From Candidatus Brevundimonas phytovorans (GTDB lineage: Bacteria > Pseudomonadota > Alphaproteobacteria > Caulobacterales > Caulobacteraceae), in the NCBI GenBank assembly GCA_029203145.1, contig CP119309.1, forward strand, positions 2,753,001-2,817,000: a DNA stretch of 64,000 bases, in the 5' to 3' direction. Shown here in pieces: positions 7,859 to 16,383 of this stretch. Under the pieces are notes generated by a model that made no database searches, was not told the origin of the DNA, and saw only the letters and a list, made by a program, of their open reading frames with translations. Each line of letters opens with the position of its first letter. The first letter of the stretch is position 1. Both the position numbers and the translations under genes were made by a program.

Positions 7859-9430
7859 CTACTCCGCCGCGTCCAGGGCTTCGGCCAGTTCGCGTTCCAG
7901 CCCGTAATAGCGGGCGCGGTCCCAGAAGCGGGGACGGGCGATGCCGGTCGAGCGGTGGCGTCCGGTGATCTTGCCGTGGGCGTCCTCGCCGGTGATCTCA
8001 TAGACGAACAGGTCCTGGGTCACGATCACGTCGCCTTCCAGCCCGACCACCTCGGTGATGTGGGTGATGCGGCGCGAGCCGTCGCGCAGACGCGCGGCCT
8101 GGATGATGACGTCGACCGAGCCGACGATCATCTCGCGGATGGTCTTGGACGGCAGGCCGTAGCCGCCCATGGTGATCATGGACTCCATCCGGCTGATGGC
8201 CTCGCGCGGGGAGTTGGCGTGCAGCGTGCCCATCGAGCCGTCGTGGCCGGTGTTCATCGCCTGCAACAGGTCGAAGGCCTCAGGGCCCCGGACTTCGCCG
8301 ACGATGATGCGTTCGGGGCGCATCCGCAGACAGTTCTTGACCAGATCGCGCATGGTGATCTGGCCCTGGCCCTCCAGGTTGGGCGGACGGGTTTCCAGAC
8401 GCACCACGTGCGGCTGTTGCAACTGCAGTTCGGCGGCGTCTTCGCAGGTGATGACGCGCTCGGTCGGGTCGATGAAGGCCGTCAGGGTGTTGAGCAGGGT
8501 GGTCTTGCCCGAACCCGTGCCGCCCGAGATGACCAGGTTGCATCGCGCCGCGCCGATGACGCCCAGAACGCGGGCGCCCTCGGGACTGATGGAGGCGTAC
8601 TCCACCAGGTTCTTCATCGTCAGCTTGTCTTTCTTGAACTTACGAATCGTCAGCGTCGGGCCGTCGATGGCCAGGGGCGGGGCGATGACGTTGACCCGGC
8701 TGCCGTCGGGCAGGCGGGCGTCGCAGATCGGGCTGGATTCATCGACGCGGCGGCCGACCTGCGACACGATCCGCTGGCAGATGTTCATCAGCTGGGTGTT
8801 GTCGCGGAAGCGGACGTTGGTCAGCTGCACCTTGCCGCTGACTTCGATGAAGACCCGCCCGGCGCCGTTGACCATGATGTCGGCGATGTCGTCGCGCGCC
8901 AGCAGCGGCTCCAGCGGGCCGTAACCCAGGACGTCGTTGACGATGTCCTGAACCAGGTGCTCCTGCTCGGCCACCGACATGGAGACGTTCTTGATCGCCA
9001 CCAGCTCGGCGACGATGTCGCGGATTTCCTCAGCCGCAGCCTTGGTGTCCAGCTGGGCCAGCTGCGACAGGTCGATGGTGTTCATCAGCGCATTGAAGAT
9101 GGTGGTCTTCGTGGCGTGATAATAGTCCGACTGTTCGCGGACGATCTCGGCGACCGCCTGGGCCTTTTTCAGTTGCTCCAGACCGGCGGTGGCGCGGGGG
9201 CCTTTGGCCGGTCCGCCCGGCGTCGGCGCGGGGGCTTCGGCGCGGGGGCGCGCCGCCAGGGCGTCCAGGCGGTCGGCGGCGTCCGACGGCGCGCGCGCCG
9301 AGGCTTCCAGATCCTCGACGGAAAAGGCGTCGACCGTGTCCAGCGAGCGCGGCTCCGCAGCCGGCTGCGGCGCCGGGGCGGGGCGGGGCGCGACGGCGAC
9401 CCCGGGCTGGGCTGAACGCTTGCCGAACAT
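7859..9430 (-). CDS. cpaF: Tad pilus secretion ATPase CpaF/TadA
   Basis: A 523-residue VirB11/GspE-type hexameric ATPase that powers Flp pilus assembly. A Pro/Ala-rich linker of about 85 residues precedes the N-terminal domain (about 100-200). Walker A is SGGTGSGKTTLLN (302-314), with ITCEDAAELQL (Asp box) and MRPERIIVGEVRGPEA (Walker B region) following, then the MGTLHANSPREAISR His box. It is cytoplasmic and acts on the TadB/TadC platform. It starts three bases after the cpaE stop. Confidence 0.95.
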   Translation of the reverse strand: MFGKRSAQPGVAVAPRPAPAPQPAAEPRSLDTVDAFSVEDLEASARAPSDAADRLDALAARPRAEAPAPTPGGPAKGPRATAGLEQLKKAQAVAEIVREQSDYYHATKTTIFNALMNTIDLSQLAQLDTKAAAEEIRDIVAELVAIKNVSMSVAEQEHLVQDIVNDVLGYGPLEPLLARDDIADIMVNGAGRVFIEVSGKVQLTNVRFRDNTQLMNICQRIVSQVGRRVDESSPICDARLPDGSRVNVIAPPLAIDGPTLTIRKFKKDKLTMKNLVEYASISPEGARVLGVIGAARCNLVISGGTGSGKTTLLNTLTAFIDPTERVITCEDAAELQLQQPHVVRLETRPPNLEGQGQITMRDLVKNCLRMRPERIIVGEVRGPEAFDLLQAMNTGHDGSMGTLHANSPREAISRMESMITMGGYGLPSKTIREMIVGSVDVIIQAARLRDGSRRITHITEVVGLEGDVIVTQDLFVYEITGEDAHGKITGRHRSTGIARPRFWDRARYYGLERELAEALDAAE

Positions 9431-9433
9431 GGC

Positions 9434-11020
9434 CTAGCGCTTCTTCTTCAACAGGCCGGCGAACAGGGAGACGCCTTTCGACGACGCCCCCTCGGCCTTG
9501 CCGCGCGGCGCGGCCGCCACCGGCAGTTCGCGCCGCGACACGATCTGGGCCAGGGTCTGGAAGGCCTCGGCGGCCTTGGACTTGGCCCCGGCGTCGACGA
9601 TCATCTGGCCGTTGTTGGCGGCCGAGCCGAAGATCTTGGCGTCGAAGGGAATGATCAGGCTGGGGTGGACGCCCAGGGCGGCGCCGAAGTCCTTGGCCGG
9701 GATTTCCGGGCGGCCCGGCACGCCGACCTGGTTCAGCACCAGACGCGGCGGGGCGTCATTGGGCCGGCCCTGCTTGATCAGGTCGATCATGTTCTTGGCG
9801 TTGCGCAGAGAGGCCAGGTCCGGCGTCGCCACGATCACCACCTCGTCGGCCGAGATCAGGGTCTTGCGCATCCAGCCCGACCACAGGTGCGGCAGGTCCA
9901 GCACCACGAAGGGCGCCGTCGAGCGAATGCGGCTGGTGACTTCCTCAAAGGCGTCCGGCTGGATGTCCCAGTCGGCGTCCAGGGACGCGGGCGCGGCGAA
10001 CAGGCTCAGCTTGTCGGTGCAGCGGACCATCATCCGGTCCAGCAGGGTGGCGTCCAGGCGGTCCGGCTGGCTCAGGGCGTCGGCGACGCCGCCCAGCGGG
10101 TCCTGGTTGAAATCCAGCCCGGCGGTGCCGAACGGCAGGTCATAGTCGACGATGACGGTGTTGACGCCGATCCGCTCGCTCATGGCGTAGGCGGTGTTGT
10201 GGGCCACGGCCGAGGCCCCGGCCCCGCCGCGCGCGCCGACGAAGGCGATGGAGCGACCGACAAAAGGCTGAGCCGGATCGGCGAACAGGCCGCCGATGGC
10301 CGCGATCAGTTGCAGCGGCTGCAGCGGCGCCACCAGGTATTCACTGACCCCGCGCCGCATCAATTCGCGGAACAGCAGGATGTCGTTGGTCGCGCCGATG
10401 ACCACGACCTTGGTGCCCGCGTCGCAGACCTCGGCCAGTTGGTCGATCTCCCACAGCAGGGTCTGCGGGTCCTTCAGGCACTCGACCACGATCAGCGGCG
10501 GGGTCGGTTCGGACTGATAGGCCTCGATCGCCGCCGCTACGCCGCCGACCCGGATCTGGGTGGTGGCGCGCGACATGCGCCGGTCCTGCCCCGCCCGCTC
10601 GGCGGCGGCCAGGGTGTCCTGGCGCTCGGCGAAGACGTGGACGGCGATGCGCGGGATCGACACCTCGACCGACTCCCCGGCGGCGACCGGAAGGCCGGCG
10701 TCGAGCAAGACGGGCGCCGGCGCCAAAATCGGGGCCGGAGCGGGGGTCGGGGCCGCGACGGCAGCCGCCGGCAGGACGGCCGCCGCCGCCGTCTCGGCGG
10801 TCTCGACCAGACGCCCGACCGGATTGAAGGCCTCGTCGTCGTCCAGAGCCGGCGCCTCGATCATCATCGGATCAAGGGCCTCGACCACGCGCTCGGGCGC
10901 CTCAGGCCGGGCGTCGAACGCCGGTCCGTCCAGCGGGCGGGGCGCGGCGTCGATGAAGTCGTCGTCGAGATCGAAACCGTCCAGAGCGTCGAACTCCTGA
11001 GTGGCGAAGGATTGGGTCAT
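9434..11020 (-). CDS. cpaE: Pilus localisation protein CpaE/TadZ (ParA/MinD-like)
   Basis: A 528-residue protein. An acidic, Ala/Pro-rich N-terminal region (1-120) leads into a receiver-like domain (about 123-245, with VVVIGATNDILLFRELMRRG) and then a MinD/ParA-type domain. The Walker A position reads GARGGAGAS (262-270): both lysines of the canonical deviant Walker A (KGGxGK) are replaced. Atypical boxes are known in the TadZ/CpaE family, which positions the pilus machine at the cell pole. It lies between cpaD (6-base spacing) and cpaF (3 bases). Confidence 0.92.
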   Translation of the reverse strand: MTQSFATQEFDALDGFDLDDDFIDAAPRPLDGPAFDARPEAPERVVEALDPMMIEAPALDDDEAFNPVGRLVETAETAAAAVLPAAAVAAPTPAPAPILAPAPVLLDAGLPVAAGESVEVSIPRIAVHVFAERQDTLAAAERAGQDRRMSRATTQIRVGGVAAAIEAYQSEPTPPLIVVECLKDPQTLLWEIDQLAEVCDAGTKVVVIGATNDILLFRELMRRGVSEYLVAPLQPLQLIAAIGGLFADPAQPFVGRSIAFVGARGGAGASAVAHNTAYAMSERIGVNTVIVDYDLPFGTAGLDFNQDPLGGVADALSQPDRLDATLLDRMMVRCTDKLSLFAAPASLDADWDIQPDAFEEVTSRIRSTAPFVVLDLPHLWSGWMRKTLISADEVVIVATPDLASLRNAKNMIDLIKQGRPNDAPPRLVLNQVGVPGRPEIPAKDFGAALGVHPSLIIPFDAKIFGSAANNGQMIVDAGAKSKAAEAFQTLAQIVSRRELPVAAAPRGKAEGASSKGVSLFAGLLKKKR

Positions 11021-11025
11021 GAGGA

Positions 11026-11718
11026 TCAGTTCACCGCGGTGGAGACGCGCGATTGGGAAATCAGTTCTTCCCGCTGGGCGGCGGTCCGCTCGCCCTTGCG
11101 GTAGTCGTCGAACACCACGCTGCGGCGCCCGGCGTCATTGGGGCCGAGGGCGCGCGGCGCGACGATGTCGCGCGGGTTGGCGATCTGGGCCGCAAGGTTG
11201 GCGTTGACGGCGCACCCCAGGTTCGAGGCCGACTGGTTGTCGCCGGTGCGGCCCAGGCTGCCCCAGGCGGTTCCACATTGCGGCACGACGGCGCGAACCG
11301 TCTCGAACCCGATCAGGACGGGCGCCCGCGGGTCTGGCCCGGCGTAGCTGACCAGACGGATGCGATGATCGGGGGCGCCGGCCGCGACCAGGGCGCTCTT
11401 GACGCTCCAAGCCATCTGGGCCGCCACCGGATCGTCGCCGGCGGGGGCTTCGACCACCAGGGTCGGCGCGCCTTCGAGGGCGAAGCGGCTGACCAGCTCG
11501 CCCAGGGCGGACTGCTGGTTGGCCGACAGCCCCGTCTCGTGGACCGCCAGGGCGATCCGGTCCAGGCCCGGCTCGACCTGAAGACTGTAGCGCGACAGCG
11601 GCGTCAGCGGCGCGTCGCCGCCCAGGCTGGCGGGACCGCCCATGCAGCCGGCCAGGGTCAGGCCGGCCAGCGCCAAGGCCGCGCCGAAGGAAAGGAGGGT
11701 CGGGGTGGAACGGGTCAT
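11026..11718 (-). CDS. cpaD: Tad pilus lipoprotein CpaD
   Basis: A 230-residue protein of the CpaD family (PF09476-type), an outer-membrane-associated lipoprotein that supports the CpaC secretin. The chosen ATG at 11718 gives a lipoprotein signal: a hydrophobic run ending in the lipobox LAGC (Cys25). The frame extends 13 codons upstream into cpaC, with no better start. The C-terminal region NLGCAVNANLAAQIANPRDI is the part I recognise best from CpaD proteins. It starts six bases after the cpaC stop. Confidence 0.9.
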   Translation of the reverse strand: MTRSTPTLLSFGAALALAGLTLAGCMGGPASLGGDAPLTPLSRYSLQVEPGLDRIALAVHETGLSANQQSALGELVSRFALEGAPTLVVEAPAGDDPVAAQMAWSVKSALVAAGAPDHRIRLVSYAGPDPRAPVLIGFETVRAVVPQCGTAWGSLGRTGDNQSASNLGCAVNANLAAQIANPRDIVAPRALGPNDAGRRSVVFDDYRKGERTAAQREELISQSRVSTAVN

Positions 11719-11723
11719 GGCGT

Positions 11724-13277
11724 TCACTCGATCACATAGCCGACCGGCCCCTGCCATCCCGTGCCCGTCTGGGCGGAGGGAGCGGGCGAGCCATAGGCCT
11801 GATTCAGTTGGCCGAAGAAGATGGTCTGGGCGTCGCTGGCGATACGCAGGCCGTCGGCGGGGGTCTGCATCCGGCCCGGCGCGGTCGGATTGACCACATA
11901 GGCCTCGACGATCACCACCAGTTCGGTCTCGCCCATCAGATAGTCGCGCGAGCGGAACAGTTGGCCCAGCACCGGCAGGTTGACCGCGCCCGGCAGGCCG
12001 TCGACCGTCTGGCGCGTCGATTCCTGCAACAGGCCGGCGATCATCATCGAGCCGCCCGAGGGCAGTTCGACGGTGTTCTCGCTGCGGCGCACCGACAGGC
12101 CCGGCAGGGCGATCGCCGTCGGGGTGCCGGCGCCGATGGTCAGGCCGCCCTGCGGCGTCAGCTCGGACACCTCGACCTTGATCTGCAGCGAGATGCGGCC
12201 TTCCGACAGGACGACCGGACGGAAGCTGAGCCCCACGCCGAAGGGCTTGTAGGCGACGGTGATCTGGCCGTTCTGATCGCGTCCCGCCGGGACCGGAAAC
12301 TCACCGCCCGCCAGGAAGCTGGCGGCCTCGCCGTTGACCGAGGTCAGGTTGGGCTCCGCCAAGGTGCGGACCAGGCCGACCCGTTCAAAGGCCTTGAGCG
12401 TCGCATTGCCCTTGTTCAGGCCGTCGGAGCCCGGCCCGGTGCCGGGGGTGGCGGTGTCCCAGTTCGACGGATCGCCCGGGGCCCCGCCGTTCACCGTGAC
12501 ATTGCACAGGCTCCCCGCGGGGAAGGCGGCGCCGCAGGGGGTCTGCATCTGATAATTCTTGGTGGTGTCGCGCGACACGCCGCCGCTGACCCCGCCCAGC
12601 AGGCCGCCGTTGACGCCCCAGGTGGCGATATTGCCCAGCATCCACTGGGTGTCGCCTATGCGGCCGAGCACGGCCTCGGTGTCGAAGCCCAGTTGCTTGA
12701 TGGCGCTGCGCTGCACCTCGACCACGCGGACGCGCAGCGTCACCTGGTCGGAGCCGGCGACGCTGATCATGTTCATGACCTTGTCGGGGCTGGCGACAAA
12801 GGCGCGGGCGACCTGAACGGCGCGATCGGCCTCGGCCGGGCTGGAGGCCGTGCCGGTCAGAATGATGCTGTCGTTGACCGCCTCGGCGCGCAGGTTGGCG
12901 CCCGGCGCCACGCGGGTGAGCGTGTCCTGCAGCGCGCTGGTCCCGGCGTCCACGCGGACGCGCAGCGCCAGGATGGTGCGCCCTGCGGCGTCCAGGAAGA
13001 CGGCGTCCGTCTCGCCCCCGGCCAGGCCGATGACCGTGATCCGGCGCGGCGAGTGCAGCATGGCTTCGGCCACGCGGGGATTGGAGACGATCACGTCGCG
13101 TGCGTCCGCCGGAAGCTCGACGGCGAAGGAGGTTCCGCGCGGCAGATTGACCATCCGCGGCGTCGAGGCGGCGACCTGGGCCTGGGCCTCCGTGACGGGC
13201 GCCGAGGCGGCGCCGCCCAGTCCCAGAAGCGAGGCGCAGGCCAGGGCGAGGATGCGGTTCATGGCAGGCTTTCTCAT
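11724..13277 (-). CDS. cpaC: Tad pilus outer-membrane secretin CpaC
   Basis: A 517-residue type II/III secretin that forms the outer-membrane channel for the Flp pilus. A signal peptide (about residues 6-27) is followed by the pilus-assembly N-domain (about 38-110, VIVSNPRVAEAMLHS), a BON-like segment and the secretin domain with LAEPNLTSVNGEAASFLAGGE (about 316-336) and VELPSGGSMMIAGLL (about 405-419). The start at 13277 overlaps the cpaB stop (ATGA); a second Met five codons on (13262) is an alternative. Confidence 0.93.
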   Translation of the reverse strand: MRKPAMNRILALACASLLGLGGAASAPVTEAQAQVAASTPRMVNLPRGTSFAVELPADARDVIVSNPRVAEAMLHSPRRITVIGLAGGETDAVFLDAAGRTILALRVRVDAGTSALQDTLTRVAPGANLRAEAVNDSIILTGTASSPAEADRAVQVARAFVASPDKVMNMISVAGSDQVTLRVRVVEVQRSAIKQLGFDTEAVLGRIGDTQWMLGNIATWGVNGGLLGGVSGGVSRDTTKNYQMQTPCGAAFPAGSLCNVTVNGGAPGDPSNWDTATPGTGPGSDGLNKGNATLKAFERVGLVRTLAEPNLTSVNGEAASFLAGGEFPVPAGRDQNGQITVAYKPFGVGLSFRPVVLSEGRISLQIKVEVSELTPQGGLTIGAGTPTAIALPGLSVRRSENTVELPSGGSMMIAGLLQESTRQTVDGLPGAVNLPVLGQLFRSRDYLMGETELVVIVEAYVVNPTAPGRMQTPADGLRIASDAQTIFFGQLNQAYGSPAPSAQTGTGWQGPVGYVIE

Positions 13278-14209
13278 CGAACGACCACGGCCTCGGCCTC
13301 GCTTTCGCGATAGACGCGCACAATCTTGGCGGCGGCCTCGCTGCGGCGCGTCGCGGCGGCGGTCCGGCCCGACGGACCGGCGGTGTCGGCATAGGAGCGC
13401 AGCACCAGCGACAGGTCGCCCTCGGACTTGGCCAGGGCCAGGACCTCGGCGTCGGGGCCGCTGATCTCCAGGGTGGCGGTGGCGCCGACCACGGCCAGGG
13501 CGTCGTCGGCGGCGCGGGTGGTCTGGTCGATGGCCAGAACCTTGACGTTCTGCATGACGGTGGCGGTGACGAACCGGGCGGCCTCGCTGCCCTGCGCCTT
13601 GATCTCGCGGGTCAACAGGACGTCGGCGCGGTCGCCGGGCAGGATGAAGCCGCCCGCAGCGGTCTCGACCGAGACGCGGATGGCCATGGCCCGCATGCCG
13701 GGCTCCAGATAGGCGGCCATGTAGCCGCTGTCGCCGGCGCGCACGATCTTGCGGGCGACGATGGGCTCTCCGGCCAGAATGGGTTCGCGCACGACGGCGC
13801 CGATATAGGCGGCCTTGGCGCCGCCGGTGGCCAGGTCGGCGGCGGCGCGGGTCACGGCCTGTGCAGCGTCCGCGGCCTTCTTGGCCTTGTCGGCCTTGTC
13901 ATCGGCCGGCTTGGCGTCAGCGGCGGCTTCGGGCGCGGCTGCGCCGGGGATCGGCACGCTGCCGTCGGTGATGAAGACGGGATTGACCTCCGCGATCGGC
14001 CAGTCCTTCCAGGACAGGTCGCCGTCGGTCAGACGCTTGCCCGGCTCCAGATCCTTGGCGGCGACCAGCACCTTGGCCATCGGCGGAGCTTCGACCGCCA
14101 CGGCGACGGCGGTCGGCTGGCCGGAGGAGCCCATGGCGCGCACCACCAGGGCCAGGCCGATGGCGGCCACGGCGGCGATACAGATGACGGCGATCTTGGC
14201 GGGTTTCAT
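13274..14209 (-). CDS. cpaB: Flp pilus assembly protein CpaB/RcpC
   Basis: A 311-residue protein with an N-terminal membrane anchor (about residues 6-26) and a SAF domain (VLVAAKDLEPGKRLTDGDLSWK, about 47-68), then the RcpC/CpaB region (about 175-270). An Ala/Lys/Asp-rich insert (about 90-140) splits the two halves and is probably a flexible linker. CpaB is a periplasmic component that works with the CpaC secretin. Its stop overlaps the cpaC start; upstream lies a GTTAAC inverted repeat (14260-14292) in the short gap to cpaA. Confidence 0.9.
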   Translation of the reverse strand: MKPAKIAVICIAAVAAIGLALVVRAMGSSGQPTAVAVAVEAPPMAKVLVAAKDLEPGKRLTDGDLSWKDWPIAEVNPVFITDGSVPIPGAAAPEAAADAKPADDKADKAKKAADAAQAVTRAAADLATGGAKAAYIGAVVREPILAGEPIVARKIVRAGDSGYMAAYLEPGMRAMAIRVSVETAAGGFILPGDRADVLLTREIKAQGSEAARFVTATVMQNVKVLAIDQTTRAADDALAVVGATATLEISGPDAEVLALAKSEGDLSLVLRSYADTAGPSGRTAAATRRSEAAAKIVRVYRESEAEAVVVR

Positions 14210-14259
14210 CGACGGTCTCCGGCAGGCGCGGCGACGCGGATTCGGTTCTTCGCCCCCTG

Positions 14260-14292
14260 CCGTTAACGATAGTGGCCTCTTTCTGTTAACGG
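14260..14292. promoter_or_regulatory. Inverted repeat in front of cpaB
   Basis: CCGTTAAC (14260-14267) and GTTAACGG (14285-14292) form a perfect 8-bp inverted repeat separated by 17 bases. It lies 51-83 bases upstream of the cpaB start, in the 120-base gap between cpaA and cpaB, so it could be an operator for a second promoter serving cpaB onward. Each arm includes TTAAC, the half-site of the CtrA box, but the spacing differs from the usual TTAA-N7-TTAAC. Confidence 0.4.
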
Positions 14293-14329
14293 CTCCCTAA
14301 GCCGAGCCTTGGGGCCTCAGAGCCGGGCC

Positions 14330-14842
14330 TCAGCCGCCGATGAAGGTTGTCGCGAGGGGGCTGGCCGGATAGGCCAGAAGGGCGCCGACGGCGATCGCCA
14401 CGCCATAGGGCACGTCGCCCTTGGGCTCCAGCAGGCGACCCAGCCAGGCGGGGCCGTTCACGGCGTAGACTTGCAGATAGGCCCGCGCCAGGATCAGCAC
14501 CAGGCACAGGCCGCCGCCCGCCATGGCGGTGAACAGCAGGAAGGGCAGGGCGCCGGGCAGGCCCAGCCACAGCATGACGGCGGCCAGAAGCTTGGCGTCG
14601 CCCCCGCCCAGCCAACGCAGGGCGAACATCCCCGCGCCGACGCACAGGGCGGCGAAGGACAGCCCCACCGACAGGCCCACCACCGACAGCGGCAGCCCCA
14701 GGACCAGGGCCGCCGGGAAGAAACCGAGGATCAACAGGCCCGACAGCCAGTTGGGAATCTTCATCGTGATCAGGTCGTGCAGGCCGGCGATCACCACCAG
14801 AACCGGCATGACGCTGAGCAGGGCAAGGGAAAGTTCGGTCAT
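14330..14842 (-). CDS. cpaA: Prepilin peptidase CpaA/TadV
   Basis: A 170-residue A24-family aspartic prepilin peptidase with about six membrane helices; it cleaves the PilA leader. The two catalytic Asp positions are visible in AGLHDLITMKIPNW (about residues 20-33) and in the GGGDAKLLAA motif (about 73-82). The short, single-domain form without the methylase part is typical of Tad systems. It lies between pilA and cpaB. No clear ribosome site precedes the ATG. Confidence 0.92.
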   Translation of the reverse strand: MTELSLALLSVMPVLVVIAGLHDLITMKIPNWLSGLLILGFFPAALVLGLPLSVVGLSVGLSFAALCVGAGMFALRWLGGGDAKLLAAVMLWLGLPGALPFLLFTAMAGGGLCLVLILARAYLQVYAVNGPAWLGRLLEPKGDVPYGVAIAVGALLAYPASPLATTFIGG

Positions 14843-14905
14843 GCGGAGACTATGGCCCGCTGTTCTTTAAGACCGGGTTTCCTGGATCGAACCCTCGACC
14901 GACAA

Positions 14906-14936
14906 ACGAAAACGGCCGGGCGTCGCCGCCCGGCCG
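14906..14936 (-). terminator. Strong hairpin terminator downstream of pilA
   Basis: A perfect 10-bp GC stem (14913-14922 with 14927-14936) with a 4-base loop. Read on the minus strand it is followed by TTTTCGTTT. It lies between pilA (stop at 14970) and cpaA (start at 14842). It would end most pilA transcripts and so set a high pilin-to-machinery ratio. Confidence 0.85.
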
Positions 14937-14944
14937 TCTCGCAT

Positions 14945-14962
14945 CACTTCAGAAATGAAGTG
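14945..14962 (-). other. Second small hairpin after the pilA stop
   Basis: CACTTCA (14945-14951) and TGAAGTG (14956-14962) form a perfect 7-bp stem with a 4-base loop (UUUC in the pilA mRNA), starting seven bases after the pilA stop codon. It has no T-tract of its own and may protect the 3' end of the pilA message in combination with the terminator beyond it. Confidence 0.5.
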
Positions 14963-14969
14963 CTGACTA

Positions 14970-15140
14970 TTAAGCGCCGCCGATCTTATCAGCGATGGTC
15001 GTGAACTTGTCGCCGAGCTGGGTGCCGATCGCGCCGATACCGGCGATGATGATGACAGCCATCAGAGCAGCGATCAGGCCATATTCAATGGCCGTGGCGC
15101 CGGATTCGTCGTTGGCGAAGTTCTTGATGAAGTTACGCAT
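14970..15140 (-). CDS. pilA: Flp/type IVb pilin PilA (56 aa)
   Basis: A short frame giving a 56-residue Flp pilin. The prepilin cleavage site is after Gly14 (NDESG, then ATAIEYGLIA), placing Glu at mature position 5 and Tyr at 6 as the family requires; a hydrophobic helix (about residues 18-40) follows. AAGGAAGA precedes the ATG at a suitable distance. CpaA would process it and CpaF/TadB/TadC polymerise it. It is the first gene of the minus-strand pilus cluster, separated from cpaA by two hairpins. Confidence 0.95.
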   Translation of the reverse strand: MRNFIKNFANDESGATAIEYGLIAALMAVIIIAGIGAIGTQLGDKFTTIADKIGGA

Positions 15141-15244
15141 GATGTGTCTTCCTTGTTTTCTAAGCGAGCAACAGTTCCACCACCAGGGTCACCGGTTTTG
15201 CCCGCTTGACCCCCGTTTGCATGACGAAGATGCGCCAACGATCC

Positions 15245-15259
15245 TTAAGGTCGAGTAAA
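15245..15259 (-). promoter_or_regulatory. Possible CtrA-like box upstream of pilA
   Basis: On the minus strand the sequence reads TTTA-N7-TTAA, one base off the CtrA consensus TTAA-N7-TTAA. It lies 105-119 bases upstream of the pilA ATG, in an AT-rich 283-base gap shared with the divergent pilus gene at 15424. pilA of Caulobacter crescentus is CtrA-activated, which makes the match plausible but not proven. The rest of the gap shows no gene. Confidence 0.3.
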
Positions 15260-15423
15260 ACCAAACAGTCGTCGCAAATTTATTGTTGGTTACTGAACAT
15301 TTACTATAGCCGCACCCCCGACGGGCTGGTTTTGGGGCCTTCAGGAAATCTTGATCTTTGAAGGCGACCTTGCCCTCTGGCGCTCGCGCGCGCGCCCTTT
15401 CATGTCACCGGAGCCTTCCGCCC

Positions 15424-15825
15424 ATGTCCCGCCCCTTCTTCCGATCCGCCGTCGCCCTGGCGACCGCCGGCCTCGTCGCCGGGACGGCCTCGGCCGCCCT
15501 GGCCCAGGCCCGCCCGCTCAGCATCGAGATCGACAGCGCCACCCGGGTCCAGCTGCGCGCGCCCGCCAGCTCGGTCATCGTGGCCAACCCGCGGATCGCC
15601 GATGTCACCGTGGTGGACGCCAACACCCTGTTCATCACCGGCAAGGGCTATGGCGTGACCGACGTCGTGGCCGTGGACGCCCTTGGCCGCACCCTGCTCC
15701 AGACCCAGATCGTGGTCAGCGCCGGATCGACCGGCGCCGTGCGCGTCTGGCGCGGCGGCGACGCCACCGACCTGGCCTGCGGCGCCACCTGCTCGCCCAG
15801 CGTCCGCAGTTCCTCGGCGCCCTGA
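15424..15825 (+). CDS. Stand-alone pilus-assembly N-domain protein (CpaC N-terminal-like)
   Basis: A 133-residue secreted protein: signal peptide (about residues 1-29, ending AALAQA) followed by one domain of the T2SS/T3SS pilus N-terminal type (PF13629-like). VIVANPRIADVTVVDANT parallels VIVSNPRVAEAMLHSPRR in CpaC, and LGRTLLQTQIVV parallels AGRTILALRVRV. It lacks a secretin domain, so it may be an accessory to the CpaC ring. The ATG at 15424 is chosen because the signal peptide starts there. Two TadE-like genes follow, the first after three bases. Confidence 0.8.
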   Translation: MSRPFFRSAVALATAGLVAGTASAALAQARPLSIEIDSATRVQLRAPASSVIVANPRIADVTVVDANTLFITGKGYGVTDVVAVDALGRTLLQTQIVVSAGSTGAVRVWRGGDATDLACGATCSPSVRSSSAP

Positions 15826-15828
15826 TCC

Positions 15829-16383
15829 ATGGCCCCTCCCTGCCGTCGCGATAAGGAACGTCCGTCGTTCGCTCGACGGCTGCTGCGGGCGCGCGAAGGC
15901 TCCACGGCGGTGGAGTTCGCCTTCGTCGCCCTGCCCTTCTTCATGCTGCTGTTCGCCATTCTGGAGATCGGCCTGATCCTGGTGCTCGACGCCCTGGTCG
16001 AGACGGCCGTCACCGACACCGGACGCCTGGTCCGCACGGGTCAGGCCCAGATGCAGGCCGTCACGGAGCAGGAGATGATGGACAAGTTCTGCGCCCAGAT
16101 GAGCGTCTTCGCCGGGGACTGCCCGTCGCGCGCCTTCATGGACGTGCGCGTGGTCAATGGGTTCAGCAACCCGCTGGACGCCTCCGACCCCATGTTCACC
16201 GGCGTCTTCAACTCCGGCCTGACCGAGTTCCAGCCGGGCAAGCCGGGCGACCGCATCATGGTGCGGGTCTGGTACGAGCACCCGATCGTCACCCCCTTCC
16301 TGGCCCAGGCCCTGGCGAAATCCGGCAGCGGCAAGGTGCTGCTGAGCACGACGATGGCCTTCCAGAACGAGCCCTATCAATGA
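15829..16383 (+). CDS. TadE-like pseudopilin 1
   Basis: A 184-residue TadE/TadG-family protein. After a basic N-terminal stretch comes the TadE signature EGSTAVEFAFVALPFFMLLF (about residues 23-42), which is both prepilin-like cleavage region and membrane helix; the remaining 130 residues would be periplasmic and contain two Cys (FCAQMSVFAGDCP). TadE/TadF-type pseudopilins are processed by the same prepilin peptidase and are needed for Flp pilus formation. The next gene overlaps its stop by four bases. Confidence 0.85.
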   Translation: MAPPCRRDKERPSFARRLLRAREGSTAVEFAFVALPFFMLLFAILEIGLILVLDALVETAVTDTGRLVRTGQAQMQAVTEQEMMDKFCAQMSVFAGDCPSRAFMDVRVVNGFSNPLDASDPMFTGVFNSGLTEFQPGKPGDRIMVRVWYEHPIVTPFLAQALAKSGSGKVLLSTTMAFQNEPYQ

